Part shown: piece by piece, positions 17,803 through 26,704 of the stretch
Numbering within the stretch: position 1 is the stretch's first letter
How the letters are laid out: each line of letters opens with the position of its first letter
NCBI RefSeq assembly: GCF_044792555.1
Contig: NZ_CP126238.1
Coordinates: 62,001-126,000, forward strand
Reading direction: 5' to 3'
DNA length: 64,000 nucleotides
From: Alicycliphilus denitrificans_A
Lineage (GTDB): Bacteria; Pseudomonadota; Gammaproteobacteria; Burkholderiales; Burkholderiaceae_C
Notes under the pieces: generated by a model
What the model was told of the DNA's origin: nothing
The model's database searches: none
What the model saw: only the letters and a program-made list of their open reading frames with translations
Position numbers and translations under genes: made by a program

Positions 17803-18699
17803 ATGCAGCTCAAATGGCTGGAGGACTTCATCACGCTGGCCCATGAGCGCAGCTTCACCCGCGCGGCGGAGCTGCGCCATGTGACGCACCCGGCCTTCGG
17901 GCGGCGCATCCGCGCGCTGGAGGCCTGGGCCGGCACCCCGCTCATCGAGCGCGGCGGCGCTCCCGTGCGGCTCACGCCGGCGGGCCAGGCCTTTCTGGAG
18001 ACGGCCGAGCAGCTGGCCCGCGGCCTGGCCCAGTCGCACGAGGAACTGCAGGCCATCGCCGGGCGCCATGCGCGCACGGTGACGCTGGCCACCGGCCGCA
18101 CGCTGGCGCGCACCCTGGTGGCCGACCTGCTGGTGCGGCTCTCCCCGCTGCTGGGCACGGACGGCGAGCTGCACATACGCACCGGCTCACTGGCCGAGAC
18201 GGTGGACGGGCTGCAGCGCGGCGAGGCGGACTTCGCCATCCTCTACCACCACCCCAGCCTGGTCGTGCCGCTGGATGCGCGCCAGTTCCAGCATCTGACG
18301 CTGGCCAGCGACCGCCTGGTGCCCATGGCGCGCGCCGACGCCCGGGGCACGCCGCTCTACCCCCTGGGCGGCGAGGCGCCGGTGCCGCATGTGGCCTATG
18401 CGCGCACGCTGGCGCTCGGGCGGCTACTGGAGGACCACCTGGCGCACCACCCCGCCAGACCCAGGCTGCAGCGGCTGCTGGAATGCGACTCGCCCGACGC
18501 CAGCTATGAATATGTGCTCAAGGGCCTGGGTGTGGCCTGGCTGCCCTGGTCCATGGTGCAGACCGACTGCCAGGCCGGGCGCCTGGCCCCGGCCGGCGAC
18601 CGGCGCCTGGAGCTGAAGTTCGACGTGCGCCTGTACCGCCCCAAGCGCCGCCTGGCCCCCCTGGCCGAGGCGCTGTGGGCCGCCATGGCGCGGCGCTGA
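17803..18699 (+). CDS. LysR-family transcriptional regulator (HypT-like N-terminus)
   Basis: 298 residues: winged helix-turn-helix at about 1-60 (MQLKWLEDFITLAHERSFTR, then AELRHVTHPAFGRRIRALE) and an effector-binding domain in the remainder. The DNA-binding part resembles the YjiE/HypT group, but I would not infer hypochlorite sensing from that. The gene stands directly upstream of a Bug-type binding protein and an aspartoacylase-like gene on the same strand, with a perfect 8+8 bp palindrome (18707-18728) in the gap, so it may control that pair. Confidence 0.92.
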   Translation: MQLKWLEDFITLAHERSFTRAAELRHVTHPAFGRRIRALEAWAGTPLIERGGAPVRLTPAGQAFLETAEQLARGLAQSHEELQAIAGRHARTVTLATGRTLARTLVADLLVRLSPLLGTDGELHIRTGSLAETVDGLQRGEADFAILYHHPSLVVPLDARQFQHLTLASDRLVPMARADARGTPLYPLGGEAPVPHVAYARTLALGRLLEDHLAHHPARPRLQRLLECDSPDASYEYVLKGLGVAWLPWSMVQTDCQAGRLAPAGDRRLELKFDVRLYRPKRRLAPLAEALWAAMARR

Positions 18700-18706
18700 C
18701 ATACGG

Positions 18707-18728
18707 ATTGGCACATATGCGTGCCAAT
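18707..18728. promoter_or_regulatory. Perfect palindrome between LysR and Bug genes
   Basis: ATTGGCAC (18707-18714), six bases ATATGC, GTGCCAAT (18721-18728). It is 68 bp before the Bug start codon. The size and symmetry fit an operator; the adjacent LysR protein is the obvious candidate, but this is inference. Confidence 0.6.
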
Positions 18729-18796
18729 TCGGCACCATGCTGCGGCGCACTGCTCCGCACAATGCCTCCACACGCCACCCCGCACCGGAGGAACCC

Positions 18797-19792
18797 ATGC
18801 GCCCCACGCCCCCCGTCCCCTCGCGCCGCCTTGCCGCCACCCTACTGGCCGCCGGCCTGGCCCTGCTATGCACCGGTCCCGTGGCCGCCCAGGAGGCCGC
18901 CTACCCGAGCAAGCCCATCACCATCGTCGTCGGCTACCCGCCCGGCGGCAGCACCGACCTGATGGGGCGCCTGGTGGGTGCCGAGCTGTCCACGCGCCTG
19001 GGCCAGCCGGTGGTGATCGAGAACCTGGGCGGCGCCGGCGGCACCATAGGCGCGCAGAAGGTCGCCGCCGCGGTGCCCGACGGATACACGCTGCTGGTGG
19101 GCGCCAGCAACGAGCTGGCCATCGCCAAGCTGGTCGCCAAGAGCGTCAAGTACAGCCCGAGCAACTTCACGCCCATAGGCCTGATCGGCTCGCAGCCCCT
19201 GGTGCTGGTGGCCGCCACCGCCACCGGCGTGAAGAACGCCAACGACTTCACGCAGCTCGTGAAGAAGAACCCCGGCAAGTTCAGCTACGGCAGCTCGGGC
19301 GTGGGCACGGCGCTGCACCTGGCGGGCGAGATGGTCAAGGAACAGGCCGGCCTGTTCATGACGCACATTCCCTACCGCGGCGTGGCGCCGCTGACCAACG
19401 ACCTGGTGGGCAACAATCTGGAGTTCGGCGTGTTCGTGCTCTCCAGCGGCCTGCCGCACATCAAGGCCGGCAAGGTAGTGGCGCTGGGCACCACGGCCGC
19501 CAAACGCGCGCCTGCCACGCCGGACATCCCGGCGCTGGCCGAGTTCCCGCAGTTCAAGAACGTCAACATTGAGAGCTGGTTCGCCCTCATGGGCCCGGCC
19601 AACCTGCCCCAGCCCGTGCTCACCAGGCTGAAAAAAGCGCTCAGCGACACGCTGCAGTCGCCCGACTTCCGCCAGAAGATGGCCGCCGCCGGCTCGGGCG
19701 TGGCCTCGCCGGACGTGAACCTCGCGCAGTTCTGGCGCGAGGAGATCGCCAAGTACACGAAGATCGTGCAATTCGCGAAGATCGAAGAATGA
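18797..19792 (+). CDS. Bug/TctC-family periplasmic solute-binding protein
   Basis: 331 residues. An N-terminal signal peptide (RRLAATLLAAGLALLCTG, cleavage near VAAQ-EA) precedes the family fold: YPSKPITIVVGYPPGGSTD, then GQPVVIENLGGAGGTIGA and PDGYTLLVG. Bug proteins bind small carboxylates in the periplasm for tripartite carriers, but no membrane components (TctA/TctB) are near, so this is an orphan receptor as is usual in Burkholderiales. The ATG at 18797 has CGGAGGA five bases upstream, which decides the start over an ATG at 18737. It overlaps the next gene by four bases (ATGA). Confidence 0.94.
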   Translation: MRPTPPVPSRRLAATLLAAGLALLCTGPVAAQEAAYPSKPITIVVGYPPGGSTDLMGRLVGAELSTRLGQPVVIENLGGAGGTIGAQKVAAAVPDGYTLLVGASNELAIAKLVAKSVKYSPSNFTPIGLIGSQPLVLVAATATGVKNANDFTQLVKKNPGKFSYGSSGVGTALHLAGEMVKEQAGLFMTHIPYRGVAPLTNDLVGNNLEFGVFVLSSGLPHIKAGKVVALGTTAAKRAPATPDIPALAEFPQFKNVNIESWFALMGPANLPQPVLTRLKKALSDTLQSPDFRQKMAAAGSGVASPDVNLAQFWREEIAKYTKIVQFAKIEE

Positions 19793-20760
19793 GCCATCCA
19801 CTGCACTTTGACCTGCCCGCGCCCGACATCTGCGCCTGGCGTGCGGGCAATACCGGCACCGAGGGCGTGTGGCAGTTCGACTCAGGCCAGCCCGGCCGCC
19901 ATGTGCTGATCAGCGCGCTGATCCACGGCAACGAACTGTGCGGCGCCTGGGCGCTCAAGGGACTGCTCGAAGCGGGCCTGCGCCCGCAGGCCGGCCGGCT
20001 GACGCTGGCGTTCTGCAACCTGGCGGCGTTCGACCGCTTCGATGCCGCCAACCATGACGCGGCGCGCTTTGTCGATGAGGACATGAATCGCCAGTGGAGC
20101 GACGAGCGCATGGAGGCCGCAGGCAGCCTGGAGCGCCGCCGCTGCGCCGCGCTGCGCCCCTTTGTCGCCAGCGCCGACTGGCTGCTGGACCTGCACTCCA
20201 TGCACGAGCCCAGCGCGCCGCTGCTGCTCACCGGACTGCAGCCGCGCAACCTCGATCTGGCGCGCGCCATGGCCGCGCCCGAGCATGTCGTGATCGACGC
20301 CGGCCACAAGGACGGCACGCGCATGCGCGACTACGGGCGCTTCGGCCTACCCGACGAGACGGCCGGCGACAGCCGTTCGCTGCTCGTGGAATGCGGCTTT
20401 CACGGCGACCCGGCCAGCCGCACCGTGGCCCAGGACCAATGCCTGCGCTTCCTGCAGGCCGCCGGCGTGATGAACGCTGCCGAGCTGGACCGCCTGCTAC
20501 CCGGCTGGCGCCTGCCCGACGCGACACGCCAATGGGCGCTGCAGGTCACGGAGCCGGTGGTGGCAAAAAGCGAGCGCTTTCGCTTCAGCGAAGCCTTCAC
20601 CGGCCTGGAGGTGATAGCCAAGGCCGGCACCGTCATAGGCGACAACGACGGCCAGCCCGTGACCACACCGTATGACGACTGCGTGCTCGTCATGCCCAGC
20701 ACGCGCCAGGCACGCGCCGGCGTGACCGTGGTGCGCTTTGCCACGCGGCGGCCGCTGTAA
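19789..20760 (+). CDS. Succinylglutamate desuccinylase/aspartoacylase-family zinc hydrolase
   Basis: 323 residues of the M14-like AstE/AspA family. Zinc ligands are visible as HGNE (about residue 46) and in DLHSMHEPS; the catalytic Glu is probably that in LLVECGFHGD. These enzymes deacylate N-acyl amino acids, and some members act on other amides. The gene is translationally coupled to the Bug protein, so the bound solute may be the substrate or product of this hydrolase; which compound cannot be told from sequence. The C-terminal third (about 230-323) resembles the beta-barrel segment found in family members. Confidence 0.88.
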   Translation: MSHPLHFDLPAPDICAWRAGNTGTEGVWQFDSGQPGRHVLISALIHGNELCGAWALKGLLEAGLRPQAGRLTLAFCNLAAFDRFDAANHDAARFVDEDMNRQWSDERMEAAGSLERRRCAALRPFVASADWLLDLHSMHEPSAPLLLTGLQPRNLDLARAMAAPEHVVIDAGHKDGTRMRDYGRFGLPDETAGDSRSLLVECGFHGDPASRTVAQDQCLRFLQAAGVMNAAELDRLLPGWRLPDATRQWALQVTEPVVAKSERFRFSEAFTGLEVIAKAGTVIGDNDGQPVTTPYDDCVLVMPSTRQARAGVTVVRFATRRPL

Positions 20761-20807
20761 CCGACGGCCCCGGAGCGCGGCAGATCCGCTCCGCACCTGA
20801 ACGCTTC

Positions 20808-20868
20808 CAATTTAATAGCTTTTAACGCTTAGCACACAACCGTTTCAGCGTTATTTGCATCAAAACCC
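20808..20868. repeat. Intergenic repeat, copy 4
   Basis: TTTAATAGCTTTTAACGCTTA followed by CAGCGTTATTTGCATC: the family core with degenerate second arm, in the 277-bp gap before chemoreceptor gene 2. The rest of that gap (20870-20997) shows no gene. Confidence 0.65.
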
Positions 20869-20997
20869 CGCCATACCTTGCGCTGGCGGGTGCGGCATCA
20901 CGCCCCCGCAGAAGATTGATGCGTATCAAGCTTGCTGCTTTTTTGACCACAAAGACGCTACGACTTGCGGGGTTTACCCTGGGGTCTACCCCTACAC

Positions 20998-21016
20998 TTG
21001 TCACAAATTGTTCACA
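20998..21016 (+). promoter_or_regulatory. Tandem TTGT(T)CAC element before chemoreceptor gene 2
   Basis: TTGTCACAAATTGTTCACA, 18 of 19 bases identical to 10602-10620 in front of chemoreceptor gene 1, with the same ten-base period between the two half motifs. It ends 21 bases before the start codon. Confidence 0.55.
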
Positions 21017-21037
21017 TTCGTACAGCGCCCGATATCT

Positions 21038-23005
21038 ATGCCGTTGCTCGACCGCCTGCACCTGTCTCACAAGTTCCTGATCCTGGGCTGCATCGCCCTG
21101 GTCATGATCGCCCTGCCCGCAGGCCTGCATCTGCGCAGCATGAGCGGCCAGATGCAGCAACTGGGAGCGCAGGCGCGCGCCATGCCGGCGCTGCAGCAGC
21201 TGGGCCAGGCCGTGCGGCTGGCGCAGGTGCACCGCGGCCTGTCGGCGGCCATGCTCGGCGGCGACGCGCAACTGGCGGCGCGCCGGCCCGCCGTGCGCGA
21301 GGCGCTGGACCAGGCGCTGCAGGCCACGGCCTCCGAACTCACGACCGTGGCGCCCGAACAGGCCGCCCCCCTGAACCAACTGCGCCAGGACTGGCAGGCG
21401 CTGCAGCAGGGCGTGGCCGACCGCGCCCTCACCCCCGCCCAGAGCCTGGCGCGCCACAACCAGCTGGTGGCCAGGCTGCTGGCTTTTAGCGACCAGCTGC
21501 TGCACGCCAGCGGCCTGAGCACCAGCGACCAGCGCGACACCCAGGCACTGATCCAGGCGGCGCTGCAGCAACTGCCGATGCTGACCGAGCAGCTGGGCCA
21601 GATGCGCGCCATGGGCACGGGCGCACTGGCACGCGGCGAGCTGGCACCGGAAAACCGCGGCCTGCTGCGCGCCCTGCGTGCACGCGCCGATGAATTTGCT
21701 GCCGCCAGCCAGTCCAGTCTGCAGCGCGCCATGCAGCACGCCCCCGGCCTCACGACCGGGCTGTCGCAGCGCATGGCCGACGAGCAGGCGCGCGTGGCCG
21801 AGGCCCTGAAACTGGTCGACGATGGCCTGCTGAACACCGCCGAACTGCAGCTGCCGGCCGCGCGCTATTTCGACACGCTCACGGCCGGCATCGAGGCCGT
21901 GAATACGCTGGGCGGCAAGGCCACCGAGCAGCTGCTGGAAACGGTCCAGGAGCGGGCCGCATCCGCCCAGCGCATGCTGTGGCTCATGGTCGGCGCGCTC
22001 GCGGCCCTGCTGCTGCTAGCCGTGGCCCTGGGCAGCGCCTTCGTGCGCTCCATCACGCGCCCGCTGGGGCAGGCCGTGGAATTGGCCCAGGCCGTGGCCG
22101 GGGGTGACCTGAGCGGCGCCGACCGGCCCCATGGCAGCAACGAGGTCGGCCAGCTGATCGCCGCCCAGCAGCAGATGCGCGCCCGGCTGCGCCCCATCGT
22201 GGCCCAGGTGCGCGGCGGCGCCGATGGCGTGGCCCTGGCCAGCGGCGAGATCGCCCAGGGCAACCACGACCTGTCCGGCCGCACCGAAGCCCAAGCCAGC
22301 GCACTGGAGCAGACCGCCTCCTCGATGGCGCAGCTCAGCGCTGCGGTGCAGCACAACGCCGAGGCCGCGCGCGAGGCCAGCCAGCTGGCCGAGCGCACGC
22401 GCGACATGGCGAGCCAGAGCGGCGCCAGCGTGGAGCAGATGGTGGGCGCCATGCACAGCGTGCACCAGGCTCAGCAACAAATGGCCGACATCATCCAGGT
22501 GATCGACGGCATCGCCTTCCAGACCAATCTGCTGGCCCTGAACGCCGCCGTGGAGGCCGCGCGCGCGGGCGAGCAGGGCCGCGGCTTTGCCGTCGTGGCC
22601 GGCGAGGTGCGCAGCCTGGCCGGCCGCAGCAGTGAGGCGTCCAAGCAGATCCGCACCCTGATCGAGACCAGCCGCGCCCGCGTGGACCAGGGCAACCAGC
22701 AGGCCACCGCCGCGGGCCAGACCATGGCCGAGGTGGTGCAAAGCATCCAGCGCCTGAGCAAGCTGGCCGGGCAGATCAGCACCGCCTGCCAGGACCAGGC
22801 CAGCGGCGTGGCCCAGGTGGGCGAGGCCGTGAACGCGCTGGACCAGGCAACGCAGCAGAACGCCACCCTGGTCGAAGAAATGGCCGCCGCCGCCGACGGC
22901 CTGAGCAGCCAGGCCCAGGGCCTGGTGCAGGCGGTGGCGGTGTTCCGCGGGGCGGACAGCGACGCACCGGTGCGCCGGACGGCCGCCCTTGAACTCACTT
23001 ATTGA
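21038..23005 (+). CDS. Methyl-accepting chemotaxis protein with large helical sensor
   Basis: 655 residues. Helix at about 13-32; a long, mostly helical periplasmic part (about 33-310, beginning with QVHRGLSAAMLGGD) of a type I cannot name with certainty (four-helix or NIT-like); second helix at about 312-335; HAMP; signalling domain with VIDGIAFQTNLLALNAAVE. Unlike chemoreceptor 1 it has no WETF-type tail and ends ALELTY, with the stop codon lying inside an intergenic repeat. Start at 21038 was preferred over an in-frame ATG at 20855 because the latter region contains the shared upstream element and reads Cys-rich nonsense. The ligand is unknown. Confidence 0.92.
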   Translation: MPLLDRLHLSHKFLILGCIALVMIALPAGLHLRSMSGQMQQLGAQARAMPALQQLGQAVRLAQVHRGLSAAMLGGDAQLAARRPAVREALDQALQATASELTTVAPEQAAPLNQLRQDWQALQQGVADRALTPAQSLARHNQLVARLLAFSDQLLHASGLSTSDQRDTQALIQAALQQLPMLTEQLGQMRAMGTGALARGELAPENRGLLRALRARADEFAAASQSSLQRAMQHAPGLTTGLSQRMADEQARVAEALKLVDDGLLNTAELQLPAARYFDTLTAGIEAVNTLGGKATEQLLETVQERAASAQRMLWLMVGALAALLLLAVALGSAFVRSITRPLGQAVELAQAVAGGDLSGADRPHGSNEVGQLIAAQQQMRARLRPIVAQVRGGADGVALASGEIAQGNHDLSGRTEAQASALEQTASSMAQLSAAVQHNAEAAREASQLAERTRDMASQSGASVEQMVGAMHSVHQAQQQMADIIQVIDGIAFQTNLLALNAAVEAARAGEQGRGFAVVAGEVRSLAGRSSEASKQIRTLIETSRARVDQGNQQATAAGQTMAEVVQSIQRLSKLAGQISTACQDQASGVAQVGEAVNALDQATQQNATLVEEMAAAADGLSSQAQGLVQAVAVFRGADSDAPVRRTAALELTY

Positions 23006-23055
23006 TAGCTGTTAACGTCCACCCATAGCGTGCAACAGGCCGATTTGGCTTGATG
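23000..23055. repeat. Intergenic repeat, copy 5
   Basis: TATTGATAGCTGTTAACG, then CATAGCGTGCAACAGGCCGAT, a diverged copy of the family; it provides the TGA stop of chemoreceptor gene 2. The rest of the gap to the next start (23056-23265) shows no convincing gene. Confidence 0.65.
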
Positions 23056-23265
23056 TTGCCAACACAGGTCGCACCTCGCCGGACTGGCCACCCAGTGATG
23101 CTCCCTTTCCCCTGCCTTCGGGCGGCGTACATAGGGCGCCCTGCCCAAGGTAGCCAGCCTGCGCGTCCCGAACATTGAGTGCATCGTGGCGCTGCGGCGC
23201 CAGATGCACGTGCCCCCGAGCGCCAGGGGCTGGAACCTTATCGCTGCGTGACAATAGCGCGCAAC

Positions 23266-24159
23266 ATGGACATCAATCTCATCCGGAACTTCGTCGAGGT
23301 GGTGGATGCCCGCAGCCTCAGCGAGGCCGCCAGGCGCCGCGACGTGACCCGCTCCAAGGTCAGCAAGGAACTGAAGGCTCTGGAAGCCTCGCTGGACACG
23401 CGGCTGCTGCACCGTTCCACGCGCAGCATTTCGCTGACCGAGGCCGGCGAGATCCTTTACGGGCGCGGCTGCAACATCATCGAGCAGGTCGAGGCGGCCC
23501 AGGGCTCTATCGATGCGCTCCAGCATGTGGTGACGGGCAACGTGCGGCTAAGCATTCCCACGGGGCTGGGCGAGCTGTACGTGGCCCAGATGCTGCTCGA
23601 ATTTCACAAGCACCATCCGCAGGTGCGCATCCGCGTGCTCTTCTCCAACCGGGTGAGCGACCTGATGGGGGCCGAGATCGACATCGCGGTACGGGTAACC
23701 GACGAAGTGAACGACAACCTGGTGGCCAGGGAACTGGGCACGGTGGAGACTGCGCTGTACGCGAGCCGTGACTACGCCCGGGCGCATCCATTCAAAATGC
23801 CCACCGACATTCCGCACGGAGTGCTACTGACGCCTCCGGGTGACGGCAAGACCTATGCGATCACCGTCAGTAACCAGTCACAGGAGATCCGCCTCCAATG
23901 CGAGCCGTATGTCACAAGCGAGCATTTTCCTTTTCTCAAGCAATCGATGCTGACCGGCTGCGGCGTGGCCGCACTGCCCCGGTACATGGTCATCGATGAA
24001 CTGCATGCGGGCACGGTGCAGCGGGTATGCCCGGACTGGCGTGTCACCGGGCTGGGCGACCGGCTCTACATCATCACCCTAGCCAACCGCCGCCCGCCGC
24101 ATGCGGTCAAGGTTATGACCGAGTTTCTCCAATCGCGCCTGCGCAGGTTCGTGGAGTGA
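23266..24159 (+). CDS. LysR-family transcriptional regulator
   Basis: 297 residues. DNA-binding domain at about 1-60 (MDINLIRNFVEVVDARSLSE, then SKVSKELKALEASL), followed by a LysR-substrate domain with TGNVRLSIPTGLGE and VSDLMGAEIDIAVRV, the latter typical of the group that regulates degradation genes. ATG at 23266 was chosen to fit the normal LysR N-terminus; the frame continues upstream. The gene faces the minus-strand cassette SDR-ligase-Bug convergently, ending 29 bp from the Bug stop, and is the likely regulator of that cassette, though this is inferred from position only. Confidence 0.92.
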   Translation: MDINLIRNFVEVVDARSLSEAARRRDVTRSKVSKELKALEASLDTRLLHRSTRSISLTEAGEILYGRGCNIIEQVEAAQGSIDALQHVVTGNVRLSIPTGLGELYVAQMLLEFHKHHPQVRIRVLFSNRVSDLMGAEIDIAVRVTDEVNDNLVARELGTVETALYASRDYARAHPFKMPTDIPHGVLLTPPGDGKTYAITVSNQSQEIRLQCEPYVTSEHFPFLKQSMLTGCGVAALPRYMVIDELHAGTVQRVCPDWRVTGLGDRLYIITLANRRPPHAVKVMTEFLQSRLRRFVE

Positions 24160-24188
24160 AGGGGCCGAGCCCCGGCCCGGCCACCGGT

Positions 24189-25157
24189 TCATTGATCTAG
24201 CGCAATGTGGTTGTCTATGATCACTTTGCGCCACATCGCCTCGTCCTCCTTGAGGAAGGCGACGAGCTCGGGCTGCGACTGGGGCTTCTTCCCCGCAAGG
24301 TACATGGTGTTGAGCGCCGCGACGAACTCAGGTTTTTGCATCACCACGTCGATGGCCGACTTGATCCTGGCGCCAACTTGTGCTGGCGTGCCCGAGTGCA
24401 CGGCCACGCCGAACCAAGTGGCTGCTTTGAAGCCCGGGAATCCCGATTCGGCGATGGTCGGCGTATCGGGCAAGAACTGGGAGCGCGTCAGCGCGGTCGT
24501 CGCAATCGGCACCAGCTTGCCCGACTTGATCTGCGGCAGCGAGGTGCTGACGACGTCCACCATCAGCTGAGTATCGTTGGACATCAGCGCCGTCAGAGCG
24601 GGCGCGCTGCCGTTGAATGGAATGTGGGTGGCCTCCACGTTTAGGCGGTTCTTGATCAGCTCGGTGGTCAACTGCAGCGGATTGCCCAAGCCGATGGAGC
24701 TGTAGTTCAGCTGACCGGCATGGGTCTTGGCATATGCCTTCAGGTCGGCCACGCTCCGGATACCAGTCTGGCTGTTGGTGACCAGCACCAGCGGCGCCTC
24801 GGCCAGTATATTGGTCAACGTCAGGTCCTTGGCCGGGTCGTAGCTCAGTTTTTTGTAGAGCAAAGGGTTCAGCACCATGCTCGCATTGCTGGCCAACAGC
24901 AGCGTGTAGCCGTCGGCCGGTGTGCGCGATACGGCCGTGGCCGCGATCATAGTATTGGCGCCGGGTTTGTTCTCAACTACCACCGGCTGCTTGATTTCGG
25001 CCGACAGATAAGTGGCCAGCGTGCGCGCCAGCATGTCCGCCGAGCCGCCGGGTGCATACGGAGCCACCAACTTCAGGGGCTTGGCAGGAAAGTCAGCCTG
25101 CGCCATGGCCAGCGATGCCACGACGGACAGGGTCACGGAAATCAGAAACTTTTTCAT
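24189..25157 (-). CDS. Bug/TctC-family periplasmic solute-binding protein
   Basis: 322 residues with a signal peptide (KKFLISVTLSVVASLAMAQA) and the family motifs KLVAPYAPGGSADMLAR, VVENKPGAN and ADGYTLLLASN. AGGAGA lies eight bases before the ATG at 25157, settling the start. As the third gene of a minus-strand cassette with an acyl-CoA ligase and a reductase it probably captures the acid that the ligase activates. No partner membrane genes are present nearby. Confidence 0.94.
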   Translation of the reverse strand: MKKFLISVTLSVVASLAMAQADFPAKPLKLVAPYAPGGSADMLARTLATYLSAEIKQPVVVENKPGANTMIAATAVSRTPADGYTLLLASNASMVLNPLLYKKLSYDPAKDLTLTNILAEAPLVLVTNSQTGIRSVADLKAYAKTHAGQLNYSSIGLGNPLQLTTELIKNRLNVEATHIPFNGSAPALTALMSNDTQLMVDVVSTSLPQIKSGKLVPIATTALTRSQFLPDTPTIAESGFPGFKAATWFGVAVHSGTPAQVGARIKSAIDVVMQKPEFVAALNTMYLAGKKPQSQPELVAFLKEDEAMWRKVIIDNHIALDQ

Positions 25158-25192
25158 GGATGTGTCTCCTTGGGTAATTGCTTGGTGGATCA

Positions 25193-26704
25193 CTACACTT
25201 TGCGCTGCTGCGCTGCCCAGAACTGTTCGCGCAGCCTGCGCTTGGCGATCTTTCCGTTGTCGTCGCGCGGCAAGGTGCAGAACTCGATGCCCCTCGGGAT
25301 CTTGTAGGCCGCCAGGCGGTGCTTCAGCCAAGCCTGCAGCTCGCTGACAAGGGCGGGGGCTGCGTCGGGCGCTTCGACCAACGCATGCAGCCTTTCGCCG
25401 TATTCCGCATCGGGAATGCCCAGTACCGCACAGTCCGACACCGAAGGGTGCCGCAGCAGTTCGTTCTCGATCTCGGCCGGATAGATGTTGACGCCACCCG
25501 AGATGACCAGATCGGAGTCCCGGTCGCAGACGTACAGAAAGCCCTCTTCATCGAGGTAGCCCATGTCGCCCAGTGTCACCATGCCGTCCACCTCGATCTT
25601 GCGCCGGGCCCCGTCGTTTCCCCGGTAGGTGAAATCGGCATAGGCCGGCTGGCGCACATAGATCAGCCCGACCTCGCCCGCCGGCAGTGGAGCCCCCAGC
25701 TTGTCGAGGATCCGCACACGTGCATCGAGCAGCGGAAGACCCGCGCTGCCAGGGTGCGCCAATGCATCCTGCGAGTCGATGAAGGTCACTAGGCCAGACT
25801 CACTGGACGCATAGGTCTCGTTAATGATGAGGCCCAACCACTCAATCATGGCCTTCTTGACCTCGGGCGCACAGGGCGCCCCGGTCGAGGCGACAAAGCG
25901 CAGCGACGACAGGTCGTACCTGTCCCGCACCTCGCGGGGCAAGCGCAGCAGCCGCACATACATGATGGGGACCATGTAGGCGGTATCGATGCGATGCTCC
26001 TGCACCAGCCGCAGAAAGGTTTCCGGATCGAAGCGCTGCTCCAGCACCACCAACTCGGACAGCATCAGCGCATTCTGGAAATACAGACTGGGAGCACTAT
26101 GGTAGATAGGCGCCGTCAGCAAGGTGCGGGCACCTTCGCGCAGTCCGTAGGCGGTCTCCACCAGCCGGCGGTTCATGGCCTGGCGACCGGGCAGCTCATC
26201 CAGCGGCACCTCGAACCGGACCACCCCCTTGGGACGCCCCGTGGTTCCCGATGTATAGGCCATATGCCCGCGCGGCGACACGAATGGCCCATCGTAGAGT
26301 TTCTGCCGCTCAAGCCAACGCTCGTAGTCCTGCTCCTGCGCGCCTGCGCGGGCATCCACCACCAGCCGGGGAATCGAGTCATCGAGCGCCGCCTGCAGCC
26401 CATCCAACAACGATTGGCTGGTGATCAAGGCCTTGGCGCCGCTGTCGCCCATGATGAAGTTGATCTCCTGCGCGGTGAAATGCCAGTTCAAGGGGCAGTA
26501 GGTCATGCCGCCTATGCGGCAGGCATGTACCACATCGGCGTACGCGAGGCCGTTGTGCAGAAGTACGGCCACGACATCACCTGTCTGCAGGCCCATCGCG
26601 CGCAAGCCCTGGGCCAGGCGGCTGCCACGGCTGTGCTGTTGCCCGGCTGAGGTTTCCGTGCCCTCGAACACCAGGGTGGAGCAGGGTTGCGGTGCCTGCA
26701 TCAT
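25193..26704 (-). CDS. AMP-dependent acyl-CoA synthetase/ligase
   Basis: 503 residues of the ANL superfamily: ATP-binding loop YTSGTTGRPKG, then NETYASSESG, the hinge-region YRGNDGARRKIEVDG and GDMGYLDEEGFLYVCDRDSD, ending in the C-terminal catalytic region with KIPRGIEF and the conserved Lys in DDNGKIAKRRLRE. It activates a carboxylic acid as adenylate and CoA thioester; chain length or aromatic nature cannot be read from sequence. The start at 26704 overlaps the stop of the SDR gene (ATGATG), so the two are coupled. This stretch appears slightly less G/C-rich than its neighbours, which may indicate acquisition. Confidence 0.92.
   Translation of the reverse strand: MMQAPQPCSTLVFEGTETSAGQQHSRGSRLAQGLRAMGLQTGDVVAVLLHNGLAYADVVHACRIGGMTYCPLNWHFTAQEINFIMGDSGAKALITSQSLLDGLQAALDDSIPRLVVDARAGAQEQDYERWLERQKLYDGPFVSPRGHMAYTSGTTGRPKGVVRFEVPLDELPGRQAMNRRLVETAYGLREGARTLLTAPIYHSAPSLYFQNALMLSELVVLEQRFDPETFLRLVQEHRIDTAYMVPIMYVRLLRLPREVRDRYDLSSLRFVASTGAPCAPEVKKAMIEWLGLIINETYASSESGLVTFIDSQDALAHPGSAGLPLLDARVRILDKLGAPLPAGEVGLIYVRQPAYADFTYRGNDGARRKIEVDGMVTLGDMGYLDEEGFLYVCDRDSDLVISGGVNIYPAEIENELLRHPSVSDCAVLGIPDAEYGERLHALVEAPDAAPALVSELQAWLKHRLAAYKIPRGIEFCTLPRDDNGKIAKRRLREQFWAAQQRKV

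Noticed and set aside
22999..23526. Minus-strand open frame of 175 codons over the LysR upstream region
   Set aside because: Mostly antisense of the LysR DNA-binding domain and of a repeat copy; no family recognised.
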